Assembly (NCBI RefSeq): GCF_947496985.1 | Contig: NZ_CANMEZ010000012.1 | Location: forward strand, 102,672 to 166,671 | Direction of reading: 5' to 3' | DNA from: an uncultured Kordia sp. | GTDB taxonomy: Bacteria > Bacteroidota > Bacteroidia > Flavobacteriales > Flavobacteriaceae | Length of the DNA: 64,000 nt | In this document: piece after piece, positions 55,676 through 63,193 of the stretch | Position numbering within the stretch: position 1 is the stretch's first letter | How the letters are laid out: every line of letters starts with the position of its first letter | Made by a program: the position numbers and the translations under genes | The notes under the pieces: generated by a model | What the model was told of the DNA's origin: nothing | Database searches by the model: none | What the model saw: only the letters and a program-made list of their open reading frames with translations

Positions 55676-55744
55676 CAAAACTCAAAAAATAAATGGTTAG
55701 CTATCCAAGATTACAACGCGCTAGTTGAGTCTACAAATGGAAAC

Positions 55745-56935
55745 ATGTTATTGCTAACCAAAAGAAAATATAGTAAGGTTAGCACAGCTCTCGAACGTAC
55801 ATTTGAAATAATACTATGGTTGTATGGAAATCAACTACGTGAACTTAGAGAGCATTTAAAAGACCTTGATGTAAATTTAGCAGTTACTTTCCCAAAAGTA
55901 AAAATTACCTCTACTGGAATAGCTCATATAACCAATGACGGTGAACGGCGAGTTACATACACTTCATGTACTATTCAGAATCATCTATATAGATTACGGG
56001 ATGCAGGAATTATTACTGATTATAGCTTTCATGGAACTAAAAAACCTGTTAACTTCTTTATCAATCCTTCAATTTTTCAAATGCATGATAAGTCGTTATC
56101 TTCAAGTGAAAATCAATTGGTTACAGATTTTTTGACGAAAAAAGTTCGGGATAAAAGTGAAGATACAAGAACATTTACTAAAGAAATAATAAAGAAAGTA
56201 GGGAATGTTGATAACCATTCCCATGAGAAGGAAGTTAATTCTTTTACTGATAAAAAAATCAGCAAAAACAAGAAAACTTACAAGAACACCATAAGAGATG
56301 AATCACAAAAATTTTCCAATCAAAACGCAAGCAAACTAGGCGCGCACGAAATTTTCCCAAAAAATGAGTTATCTAAATATCTGCGAAATCAACTACAGTA
56401 TAGAACTGTATTACTACAAGGGTTAACAGCACATCATTATGACGATTATAGTTATTCAGCATCTCAGATGAACAGGCGCTTAGATGTAGAAGCTAGACAA
56501 GGTTCGATGTCAAGAGAAGAATTCAGAGAATTACTTTTACAATTATTTCTAAAGATGGCTGCGCCTATTTGGAAAGGAATGAATGTGTATTATGGTAGTT
56601 GGCACAAAGCATACATTCAAATTGATGATGAGTACTTACGTAATCCTAATGGAAGTATTCCAAGAAAAGAAACATTACTATATATGTTCGGCTTTTTAGT
56701 GTATCGAATTAATCGCGCTAAACGTTTTTTTAAGAGTAAAAAACAATATTGCATCCATTATCCTTGTATATATTTTAATGTAACAAGAAAACTGCCAAGT
56801 GAAGGCGGTTTTGCTTATACATTGAAATGGTTGAAACAATATCAAAAGTATAAAGATTTACGCGCAACAAAGAGCAACAAAGAGCAACAAAAGCAGGTGC
56901 AAGACGCAGACAAAAAACAAACGAAGAAAAAGTAA
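55745..56935 (+). CDS. 396-aa hypothetical protein, winged-helix-like N-terminus, frameshifted 3' end
   Basis: Residues 1-110 read like a DNA-binding helical domain (VSTALERTFEIILWLYGNQLRE, ...TSCTIQNHLYRLRDAGIITDYSFHG), as in plasmid or transposon replication/regulatory proteins; 110-210 is a polar linker; 215-370 is helical with aromatic motifs (APIWKGMNVYYGSWHKAYIQIDDEYLRNPNG). Family not recognised. Near the 3' end three 10-bp repeats shift the frame; with one or four copies translation would run on about 58 codons to 57090. Confidence 0.55.
   Translation: MLLLTKRKYSKVSTALERTFEIILWLYGNQLRELREHLKDLDVNLAVTFPKVKITSTGIAHITNDGERRVTYTSCTIQNHLYRLRDAGIITDYSFHGTKKPVNFFINPSIFQMHDKSLSSSENQLVTDFLTKKVRDKSEDTRTFTKEIIKKVGNVDNHSHEKEVNSFTDKKISKNKKTYKNTIRDESQKFSNQNASKLGAHEIFPKNELSKYLRNQLQYRTVLLQGLTAHHYDDYSYSASQMNRRLDVEARQGSMSREEFRELLLQLFLKMAAPIWKGMNVYYGSWHKAYIQIDDEYLRNPNGSIPRKETLLYMFGFLVYRINRAKRFFKSKKQYCIHYPCIYFNVTRKLPSEGGFAYTLKWLKQYQKYKDLRATKSNKEQQKQVQDADKKQTKKK
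56864..56891 (+). repeat. 10-bp tandem repeat (GCAACAAAGA) x3 in coding sequence
   Basis: Units at 56864, 56874 and 56884 (the last partial). 10 is not a multiple of 3, so gain or loss of a unit changes the frame. The frame with one copy reads DLRATKAGARRRQKTNEEKV and remains open to 57090 (…EIETNKEFELYN, TAG). Confidence 0.8.
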
Positions 56936-57090
56936 GAGATCAAATCAAGCTTTATGTTAAAGGGAAAATTGCATTACCACAAGTATACAACTACATCGAA
57001 ACTAATAAAGGTATTCCAAATTACTTTACAGGTGAAGTACCTAGATTTATAGAGATAGAGACTAATAAGGAGTTTGAGTTGTATAATTAG
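56936..57090 (+). pseudogene. detached C-terminal segment of 396-aa gene
   Basis: Open +1 frame continuing the gene above: RDQIKLYVKGKIALPQVYNY, IETNKGIPNYFTGEVPRFIE, ending at TAG 57088-57090. It has no start codon of its own and good coding character, so it is the lost C-terminus produced by repeat expansion. Confidence 0.55.
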
Positions 57091-57187
57091 AAAAAACATA
57101 CGTTCATAAAATATTTCTAACGCTTATTAAATAACTAAAGGAATTGAATCAGAACTTCCGTATATTCCTCTTATTTAGTATAATAAC

Positions 57188-57194
57188 AGGAGGT
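57188..57194 (+). promoter_or_regulatory. strong Shine-Dalgarno before the recombinase
   Basis: AGGAGGT ends 4 nt before the ATG at 57199. Perfect anti-SD complement is rare in flavobacterial genes, which mostly lack SD, and suggests a foreign origin for the recombinase gene. Confidence 0.7.
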
Positions 57195-57198
57195 TTTT

Positions 57199-58485
57199 AT
57201 GAAAGTAAGAGAGATTTTATATGAAAATGAATATTGGTATGGAGTTGAAATTCATCAAACAGAGAACAGGATTGGACTTATCAAGGCTTATTCTCACTCT
57301 AAATGGTCTCATAAACATAAAAAATGGCTGTTTCCTAAAAATAAAACCTCAAGAACATTTTTAAAATCCATCGCAAGGCAACCAAAAAAAGAAGTTACAT
57401 TTATTATTCTCAAAGGAAATAGACTCCGCATCACTTGTCATCCTACGCAAGAAGGGATTGAATTTATTAAGTCCCTTAGCTATTATTACTATAATTCAGC
57501 ATATAAACATTGGACAATTCCCTACACAGAAATTAATATTGACACATTGGAATCGATACTTGAAAACAACTATAAAATCAATTACATTGATAAGAGAGAA
57601 AAAAGAGCTAAAAAGCCTTATAAAACTCAAATATTAAAAGAACATCAAAGAGATTGTCCTGATATTGTAATTGATAAATTAAAAGCATTACGTTACAGTG
57701 AATCAACTATCAAAATTTACAAAAGTTTTCTATCAATTTTTTTTACATATCACTATGCTTATCAACCTCAGGAAATTACTAATGAAATGATTAGAGCATA
57801 CATGCGTTATTTAGTTCAAGAAAGAGAAATAAGTGAATCCTATCAAAATCAAATGATTAATGCCATAAAATTCTATTATGAAAAAGTATTAGGAGGAAAA
57901 AAACAAACCTATTTTATAGATCGTCCTAAGAAAAGTAAACCATTACCTGTAGTACTCTCACAAAAAGAAACAATTCAATTACTCAAATCTATTCCCAATT
58001 TAAAACATAAGACCATTTTAACTGTAATTTATAGTTGTGGTCTTAGAATCAGTGAATTAATTAATTTAAAATTATCATCTATTTATTTAGAAGAAAATAA
58101 AATACATATTGTAGCTGGTAAAGGTAAGAAAGACCGTTATGTGACTTTAGCTGAAAGAACTAGGAAACTCATAAAAATTTATACTAAAAAATATGCTCCA
58201 GAATACTATTTAATTGAAGGACAAAAAGGAGGAAAATATACAACATCAAGTATTCAAAAGTTTATAAAGAAATATTGTAACGAAGCAGGTCTTACAAAAA
58301 AAGTAACTCCTCATACACTCAGGCATAGTTTTGCAACACATTTATTAGAAAAAGGAATCAGCCTGCGATACATACAATATATATTGGGACATCAAAATTC
58401 TAAAACTACAGAAATCTATACACATATTACACAAACAGGTATTGAAAACATTAAAAATCCATTGGATGATTTTGATTTTGAATAA
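57199..58485 (+). CDS. tyrosine recombinase of the cassette array (integron-integrase-like)
   Basis: 428 residues. The catalytic domain has R283 (SCGLRISELINL), a lysine in GKGKKDRYV, H372-x-x-R375 (TPHTLRHSFATHLLEKG), H398 (LGHQNSKTT) and Y407 (EIYTHI), the complete set. It ends IKNPLDDFDFE, like the SPLD end of IntI and XerC/D. The IntI-specific insertion of about 16-20 residues before the HxxR box is absent. Residues 1-140 are an extra domain with two similar units (SKWSHKHKKWLFP and SAYKHWTIPYTE), and 150-240 is the SAM-like core-binding domain. It is codirectional with the cassettes it precedes. Confidence 0.9.
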   Translation: MKVREILYENEYWYGVEIHQTENRIGLIKAYSHSKWSHKHKKWLFPKNKTSRTFLKSIARQPKKEVTFIILKGNRLRITCHPTQEGIEFIKSLSYYYYNSAYKHWTIPYTEINIDTLESILENNYKINYIDKREKRAKKPYKTQILKEHQRDCPDIVIDKLKALRYSESTIKIYKSFLSIFFTYHYAYQPQEITNEMIRAYMRYLVQEREISESYQNQMINAIKFYYEKVLGGKKQTYFIDRPKKSKPLPVVLSQKETIQLLKSIPNLKHKTILTVIYSCGLRISELINLKLSSIYLEENKIHIVAGKGKKDRYVTLAERTRKLIKIYTKKYAPEYYLIEGQKGGKYTTSSIQKFIKKYCNEAGLTKKVTPHTLRHSFATHLLEKGISLRYIQYILGHQNSKTTEIYTHITQTGIENIKNPLDDFDFE

Positions 58486-58573
58486 GAAAATTGTAGTTTT
58501 AAAAATAACTAAATTCTTAAAAGTAAATAGGTTTAGTTATAGTAGAAATATACTGAATTCGGTATATACATAC

Positions 58574-58581
58574 GTTGTACA
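58574..58581 (+). other. attI-like recombination site (GTTGTACA)
   Basis: GTTGTACA 89 bp after the recombinase stop, with no accompanying palindrome. The same GTTGTACA stands at the 3' end of the first palindrome (59488), as expected if cassette 1 was inserted here by cleavage G^TT. The first cassette gene starts 23 bp downstream. Confidence 0.65.
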
Positions 58582-58603
58582 CCATTTAAGAAAAACCGCA
58601 AAA

Positions 58604-58987
58604 ATGAGTTGGGACATTGTACTTTTTAATTCAAAACAGAAAATACATTCAGTTGTGGAATTGGACGAATCTCAATTGGAACCGACTGATTTTAGCGGAA
58701 TTTTGGAATCTTCTTTTGACCGAATTAATGAAAAAGACATCCATAGAGAAATTGTCGGAACTGACTTTACGATTGACTTTTTTGCAGACAATGAACAATC
58801 GAGCAATTTTATGCTCTCGCTATATGGAGAAAACGGAATTTATGCCTTAATTGAATTAGCCAAAAAACATAACTGGCAAATTTATGACTCTGGAGTTGAC
58901 GGAATGGTCGACTTGGAAAATCCAGAGACAAACGGATTTAAAAACCACAGAAAATACGTTGAACAAATAATGAATCCTAAATCATAA
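58604..58987 (+). CDS. cassette 1 gene a: hypothetical protein
   Basis: 127 residues from ATG 58604 (MSWDIVLFNSKQKIHSVVEL); a longer ORF from 58442 is rejected because it runs through the recombinase end and attI site. The start is immediately downstream of the cassette boundary. A soluble protein with SSFDRINEKDIHREIVGTDF and YGENGIYALIELAKKHNWQIYDSG; family not recognised, though similar short proteins recur in cassette-like positions as I recall. Overlaps gene b by one base (TAATG). Confidence 0.7.
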   Translation: MSWDIVLFNSKQKIHSVVELDESQLEPTDFSGILESSFDRINEKDIHREIVGTDFTIDFFADNEQSSNFMLSLYGENGIYALIELAKKHNWQIYDSGVDGMVDLENPETNGFKNHRKYVEQIMNPKS

Positions 58988-59352
58988 TGGCAGAAACAAG
59001 CGAACAAACATATGACTATGTCTGCTTTAGTGATTTAGCTTATGAATTTGATTTTTGTGACCTAAAAGAAGCTGAAAAGAAGATTAAGCAGAAATTAAGG
59101 TATTATGGACTTGGAGAATATGACCAAGAACGAGTGGAATACATCAGAAACCTGAAAAATGACTTGTTCAATGAGATTAGACTTTATGACAAGTCAGAAT
59201 ACTACATTCCTTCAAAATCGGAATTTGCGGAATTCACAGACTTTGACCATTTTAAAATGAAACGTGATTTCCAAAATAAATTTGGCAAAATAAGTGATTC
59301 AGATATGTCTCAAATTATAAATTTTGCGATTTATCTGTATTACATGAGATAA
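58987..59352 (+). CDS. cassette 1 gene b: hypothetical protein
   Basis: 121 residues, its ATG overlapping the stop of gene a by one base, so the two are coupled and travel together. Features: YDYVCFSDLAYEFDFCDLKEAEKKIKQKLR, a charged helix, and FQNKFGKISDSDMSQIINFAIYLYYMR. No signal peptide. A toxin-antitoxin or enzyme-partner pair is possible for a and b; nothing else shows it. Confidence 0.68.
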   Translation: MAETSEQTYDYVCFSDLAYEFDFCDLKEAEKKIKQKLRYYGLGEYDQERVEYIRNLKNDLFNEIRLYDKSEYYIPSKSEFAEFTDFDHFKMKRDFQNKFGKISDSDMSQIINFAIYLYYMR

Positions 59353-59360
59353 AAAACGGT

Positions 59361-59494
59361 ATACAACAATGGCTATAAGTAATTGCTTGAGTCAGGTAAG
59401 TGCTAATCGGAATATTCTCCGAATATTCCTCACGCTGTGACTTTTTGCTATCTTTAATACTTTAAGCAACTACTCATAGCCGAGACCGTTGTAC
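59361..59494 (+). repeat. attC-like site A (134 bp)
   Basis: Begins ATACAAC and ends GTTGTAC. Arms 59361-59388 and 59464-59494 are imperfectly complementary; the right arm is 3 nt longer, giving extrahelical bases as in integron attC. An inner hairpin GGAATATTC-TCC-GAATATTCC lies between. It follows cassette 1 genes by 8 bp and ends 7 bp before the cassette 2 ATG. Confidence 0.78.
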
Positions 59495-59501
59495 ACAATT
59501 C

Positions 59502-59957
59502 ATGAAACACCTAATTTACATAATTATAATTCTTTTTTCAATTCAAACGAATGGACAAAACTCGACTGAAAAAAATCAGTTTAGAGTTGACTTATTAACT
59601 GTTGAAAAGCATACTAAAGATACTTTAATTGGCTCAATAGTTGAAGTGTTTTCAGGAGAAAGAAGAATTGAAACAAGTATTTCGGACTTTGACGGAATTA
59701 GTATATTTTTTCTAAAGTCGAAAGATATTGCAAACGACAAAATTCGACTAAAAATTCACGGAATGAATTGCTCTGAATTTGAAATGGAATATGAATTGAA
59801 TAACGATTTAAATACTAAAATTTATCTCGAATATGGAGAATCAGAATATACAAATCGGAATCAATTGATTGAAATGTACAAAAAATTTGATATACAACCA
59901 AAAATGTTTGAATGTCAAGTTATTGAACCCGAGATTATTTATATCGATAAAAATTGA
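59502..59957 (+). CDS. cassette 2: secreted protein of unknown function
   Basis: 151 residues with a signal peptide (about 1-19, ending QTNGQ). The mature part looks like a carboxypeptidase-regulatory-type beta-sandwich (DTLIGSIVEVFSGERRIETSISDFDGISIFFLK), ending with a helical tail and one Cys near the C-terminus. Typical of the secreted small proteins carried by cassettes. No known function. Confidence 0.68.
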   Translation: MKHLIYIIIILFSIQTNGQNSTEKNQFRVDLLTVEKHTKDTLIGSIVEVFSGERRIETSISDFDGISIFFLKSKDIANDKIRLKIHGMNCSEFEMEYELNNDLNTKIYLEYGESEYTNRNQLIEMYKKFDIQPKMFECQVIEPEIIYIDKN

Positions 59958-59968
59958 TAAAAAACTGT

Positions 59969-60102
59969 GTACAACATTGTATATAAAAAATTGCTATTTT
60001 GTGCTTAACCAATGGAAGTTGCTTTGTTTACTAGCTTCCGATTTTCCTTCGGAAAATCCTCGCACACAAACACGCAACTTTCCATATACGTAACCGTTAG
60101 CA
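59969..60102 (+). repeat. attC-like site B (134 bp)
   Basis: Begins GTACAAC and ends GTTAGCA. Arms 59969-59994 and 60074-60102 pair imperfectly; right arm 3 nt longer. Inner hairpin GATTTTCC-TTC-GGAAAATC at about 60040-60058. Same length as site A. Confidence 0.78.
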
Positions 60103-60128
60103 ACAAGCAGAACTAATCTTCGAAATTT

Positions 60129-61388
60129 ATGAATAGAATTATACTTATAGGGAATGGTTTTGATTTAGCTCACGGAATGAAAACAAGCTACAATGACTTT
60201 CTTAAATATTTTTGGAAAAAAACTATTACAGAAGTCCATAAATTCGAAGGAAAAGAAATTTTCGAAAACGAAGACATTATTGTTAGAAACGTACCTTTAC
60301 AATGGCTTCCTGGTTATGAGTATTCTAATTTAAAAAAAACACTTAAAGCTGCAAAATCCAAAATAGAATTTAAGAATATTTTTTTAGAGAAAATTTCAGA
60401 AAAAGCATATATTCAAAATTGGGTAGATATTGAGAATGAATATTATGAATTATTAAAACAATCTTTTGACAAAAGACTTTCTTCTAGCTACTATATTCAG
60501 CAACTTAATTCAGATTTTGAAAGAGTTAAAGATTTATTGGAGGAATATCTTCTAAAAATAGAACTAGAATTTGATAAAAGTGAACACGCTAATTTTTCAA
60601 GGACTAGACATCGAATTCAGCAAAGAATATATTCCTCATTCAAATTAAAAGATTTTTCAGAAAACTCACAAAATATAAAAATTGATGCTGAATATGCTGA
60701 TTTTTTAAAAGATGCTGTACCGTTTGGAAAAGGAGACATTGATAGAGACGATTTATCAGAAAAAAGATTGGCACTTATACAAACAATTGGTGCTGATGCA
60801 GACAAAGAGAAATTTAAGAAACTAATTTTATCTCAGGATGCTGATAAGTTTTTCGACTTAATTCCAAATCATACACTTTTTCTAAATTTTAACTACACAT
60901 TTACAGAACTTCATTATGAGTTTCCTTTTCATAAGTCAGAATGGAAAAACGGAAAAATTGCTGAATTTATTCACATTCACGGAAGTAATAGGAAAGAAGA
61001 TAATAATCCTATCATTTTTGGTTTTGGAGATGAATTAGATGAGGATTACAAAAGAATTGAAAAACTTAACGATAATGACTATCTAGAGAATATAAAGTCA
61101 ATTAGATATTTAGATACAGATAATTACAAAAGATTATTAGAATTTGTAAATAGCGGAAAATATCAAATTATGATAATGGGACATTCTTGTGGAACATCAG
61201 ACCGTACATTATTAAATACAGTTTTTGAAAATGAAAATTGTGCATCTATTAAAACATATTATCATAACAAAGGAGATAGTAAGGATAATTTTAGTGATAT
61301 AATTAAGAATATATCTAGGAATTTCAATGACAAGGCTTTAATGAGAGATAAAGTTGTAAATAAGACATACTGTGAACCGTTGAATTGA
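60129..61388 (+). CDS. cassette 3: AbiH-family abortive-infection/phage-defence protein
   Basis: 419 residues opening MNRIILIGNGFDLAHGMKTSYNDFLKYFW; the GNGFDLAHG (residues 8-16) and TSYxDFL motifs are the AbiH signature. Further blocks FLNFNYTFTELHYEF, IHIHGSNRKEDNNPIIFGFGDELDEDY and IMIMGHSCGTSDRTLLNTVF fit the family. AbiH was described in Lactococcus as an abortive-infection gene; its mechanism is unknown. Largest cassette ORF here, typical for a defence cargo. Confidence 0.87.
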   Translation: MNRIILIGNGFDLAHGMKTSYNDFLKYFWKKTITEVHKFEGKEIFENEDIIVRNVPLQWLPGYEYSNLKKTLKAAKSKIEFKNIFLEKISEKAYIQNWVDIENEYYELLKQSFDKRLSSSYYIQQLNSDFERVKDLLEEYLLKIELEFDKSEHANFSRTRHRIQQRIYSSFKLKDFSENSQNIKIDAEYADFLKDAVPFGKGDIDRDDLSEKRLALIQTIGADADKEKFKKLILSQDADKFFDLIPNHTLFLNFNYTFTELHYEFPFHKSEWKNGKIAEFIHIHGSNRKEDNNPIIFGFGDELDEDYKRIEKLNDNDYLENIKSIRYLDTDNYKRLLEFVNSGKYQIMIMGHSCGTSDRTLLNTVFENENCASIKTYYHNKGDSKDNFSDIIKNISRNFNDKALMRDKVVNKTYCEPLN

Positions 61389-61400
61389 AAATTGCCAGTT

Positions 61401-61594
61401 GCTAACAATGTATAAAAAACATAGGGCATTTGCGCTAAACCGAAAGTTCTGTGTTTATTTACAAAGTCCGCTAAATATAAAATTTGGCGTTTATAAAAGA
61501 AAATATAAAAGCAAAATATTTATATTTGGCTTAGTACCAATCCGAAACGTATCGCTTATCACCTGCCCTACGTTTCTTATACTAAACGTTGTGC
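61401..61594 (+). repeat. attC-like site C (194 bp)
   Basis: Begins TGCTAAC and ends GTTGTGC. Arms 61401-61429 and 61564-61594; right arm 2 nt longer. The middle includes TAAATATAAAATTTGGCG-type text shared with site F (AAAGTCC, AATTTGGC). It begins 12 bp after the AbiH stop. Confidence 0.75.
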
Positions 61595-62031
61595 GCAATA
61601 GCATAACTTCGCGTCGTAGAGTTGGATTGTAGAGCGTAGTTGCGAAGTGATTTAGAACTTTGTTTTGGGAAAAGTTTGCAATTACTCAAGTTCCCGACAA
61701 CCCCAAAAAGCGATTTTAGATTTAACGAAGTTTCCAAGACAGATTTACGTACTCTCGTGGTGAAAAATTAAAAAATCGAAGATTAAATTGAATTGCAATT
61801 TTGATTCACTCTGAGCAACTTTTCTAAACATGAAATTCAAATTTTGTGGTTGTAAATTTTCGTCTATGTTGTGGTTTGAATTTGCTCTTAAGTTAATTCA
61901 GTCGCTTGTTAGTAATTTTCACCAGAATCAATTGAATTAAGAAATTAGAAGATTTAAAAATCGCTTTTAGAGGTTCGAACATTTAATCAAAAGAAACTCT
62001 ATAATCAAAGTTCAAAAAAGCTTTAAACAGC
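61595..62031. other. cassette 4: no convincing coding sequence
   Basis: 437 bp between two attC-like sites. The longest ORF of note is 36 codons at 61830-61940 (MKFKFCGCKFSSMLWFEFAL...), too short and unremarkable to call with confidence. Empty cassettes of regulatory or RNA type, or a degraded gene, are possible; AT content resembles the flanks. Confidence 0.6.
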
Positions 62032-62220
62032 GCACAACAAACGCTATACAAAATATTGGTTTTGCTGGGTTAGGGAAGAGCAGGTCATTTAAAGAAGTTC
62101 GCCTGTTTGTTTAGTTAAGATTTTTAGATAAATTTAAAATCGAAACAAAAAAACTGGCTACAGCAAACCTGGAAAATCATTTTTCAAATTCCAATACTTT
62201 GCATAGCTGAAACGTTAGCT
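62032..62220 (+). repeat. attC-like site D (189 bp)
   Basis: Begins GCACAAC and ends GTTAGCT. Arms 62032-62059 (ACGCTATACAAAATATTGG) and 62191-62220 pair imperfectly; right arm 2 nt longer. It ends 13 bp before the cassette 5 ATG. Confidence 0.77.
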
Positions 62221-62232
62221 GTAATTGAGACA

Positions 62233-62721
62233 ATGAAACTATTCAAATCAAAAAATCGAAAGATAAAAGCGAGTAATAAATCTCTCAACAATTTGTTTTT
62301 AGATATTGATACCATTTTAATCAAAAGTGACGATGTACACGAAGATAAAGCATTATCTAACGATGTGGTTTTGACAATTAACGAGCTATCTAAAGTTGAA
62401 GACTTCAGAAGACTGATTGCTATCAAAGAGCCTACCGAAGACTTTCATTGCATGTGTCTTGGAGATTATGCTATTGAGCTTTTCCAAGGAAATGAACTAA
62501 AGTCAACTATAGGATTTCATCATGGAGTTTCTATCCGTTTCCATCAATGGACAGGTGATGCAGAATTAAAATATCCTGATGAGCTTCTTGAACTATTATT
62601 TGATTTAGGTTTAACGGAACCCTTAGAACAAAAAAAGTTAGATTACGAACGTGTAGAAGAATCTGAAAAGGAATCTAATAACTGGCTTGCCAATTCTCCA
62701 AACAGTTTCGCAAAATATTGA
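62233..62721 (+). CDS. cassette 5: hypothetical protein, first part (in-frame stop)
   Basis: 162 residues, soluble: IDTILIKSDDVHEDKALSN, FHCMCLGDYAIELFQGNE, FHHGVSIRFHQWTGDAELKYPDELLELLFDLG. The TGA at 62719 is followed by an open frame in phase to 63120 with good protein character. Either a nonsense mutation split a 295-codon gene or the second part is translated separately. Family not recognised. Confidence 0.62.
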   Translation: MKLFKSKNRKIKASNKSLNNLFLDIDTILIKSDDVHEDKALSNDVVLTINELSKVEDFRRLIAIKEPTEDFHCMCLGDYAIELFQGNELKSTIGFHHGVSIRFHQWTGDAELKYPDELLELLFDLGLTEPLEQKKLDYERVEESEKESNNWLANSPNSFAKY

Positions 62722-63120
62722 AATGAAATAAATGACTTTGATGAAAGCTATATATCTAAGTTAAAAAGTGATTTAACAAGAGAATTCAATAATGAAAAAG
62801 ACCTAATTACTGCACTGCTCAAGTCTTTTGGAACGAGCAATAACTTATGGTCTGCTTATCCAATGTATGAATCAGTTTCTCAGAAACTCCTTGATGAATA
62901 TAAACTTGAATCAATTCTTGATTCTTTTCACAAATCAAGTACTGATCTGAAAGCAAAAATTGGTTTAGGTAGATATTTATTTTCGTGGGATTTTAGAAAA
63001 GAAATCAAAAAGAATCGAGAAAAACTAAACACCGAACTATTAAATATTCTATCTGAGGCTTTCAGTACTATCAATGACTCAAATGGAATTGAAAAAATTG
63101 AAAAAATAAAAAACAGCTAA
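62722..63120 (+). pseudogene. cassette 5: in-frame continuation after TGA
   Basis: 132 codons plus TAA in the same frame as the gene before, beginning NEINDFDESYISKLKSDL. The first in-frame ATG is at 62863 (MYESVSQKLLDEYKLESIL), so if translated separately the product would be 85 residues. The text before that ATG is just as protein-like, which favours a disrupted gene. The stop overlaps the core of attC site E. Confidence 0.6.
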
Positions 63121-63182
63121 CAATTTGTATATTGCATATGCCGCCTTCGGCAGGCAAACGCAACATACAAGAGACGTTAGGC
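63115..63182 (+). repeat. attC-like site E (68 bp, compact)
   Basis: Begins AGCTAAC and ends GTTAGGC, the most canonical GTTRRRY core. Arms 63115-63135 and 63160-63182, right arm 2 nt longer; inner hairpin GCCGCCTTCGGCAGGC at 63140-63155. It overlaps the 3' end of cassette 5 by 6 bp. Shortest of the set, near the size of integron attC of class 1. Confidence 0.85.
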
Positions 63183-63193
63183 TTAATAAGAAA

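Noticed and set aside
58442..58603. Upstream extension of cassette 1 gene a to an ATG at 58442
   Set aside because: It runs through the recombinase 3' end and the attI-like site; the ATG at 58604 fits the cassette boundary.
59869..60093. 74-codon ORF over attC site B
   Set aside because: It overlaps the end of the cassette 2 gene and the palindrome arms, and its residues reflect the repeat.
61399..61632. 77-codon ORF after the AbiH gene
   Set aside because: It lies within attC-like site C and reads its arms; no coding support.
62719..62721. Selenocysteine or programmed readthrough at the TGA
   Set aside because: No SECIS-like hairpin or selenium genes seen; a nonsense mutation or two ORFs is simpler.
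63125..63193. Upstream start for cassette 6 gene
   Set aside because: The added residues translate the attC-like site E; the ATG at 63194 is the natural start.
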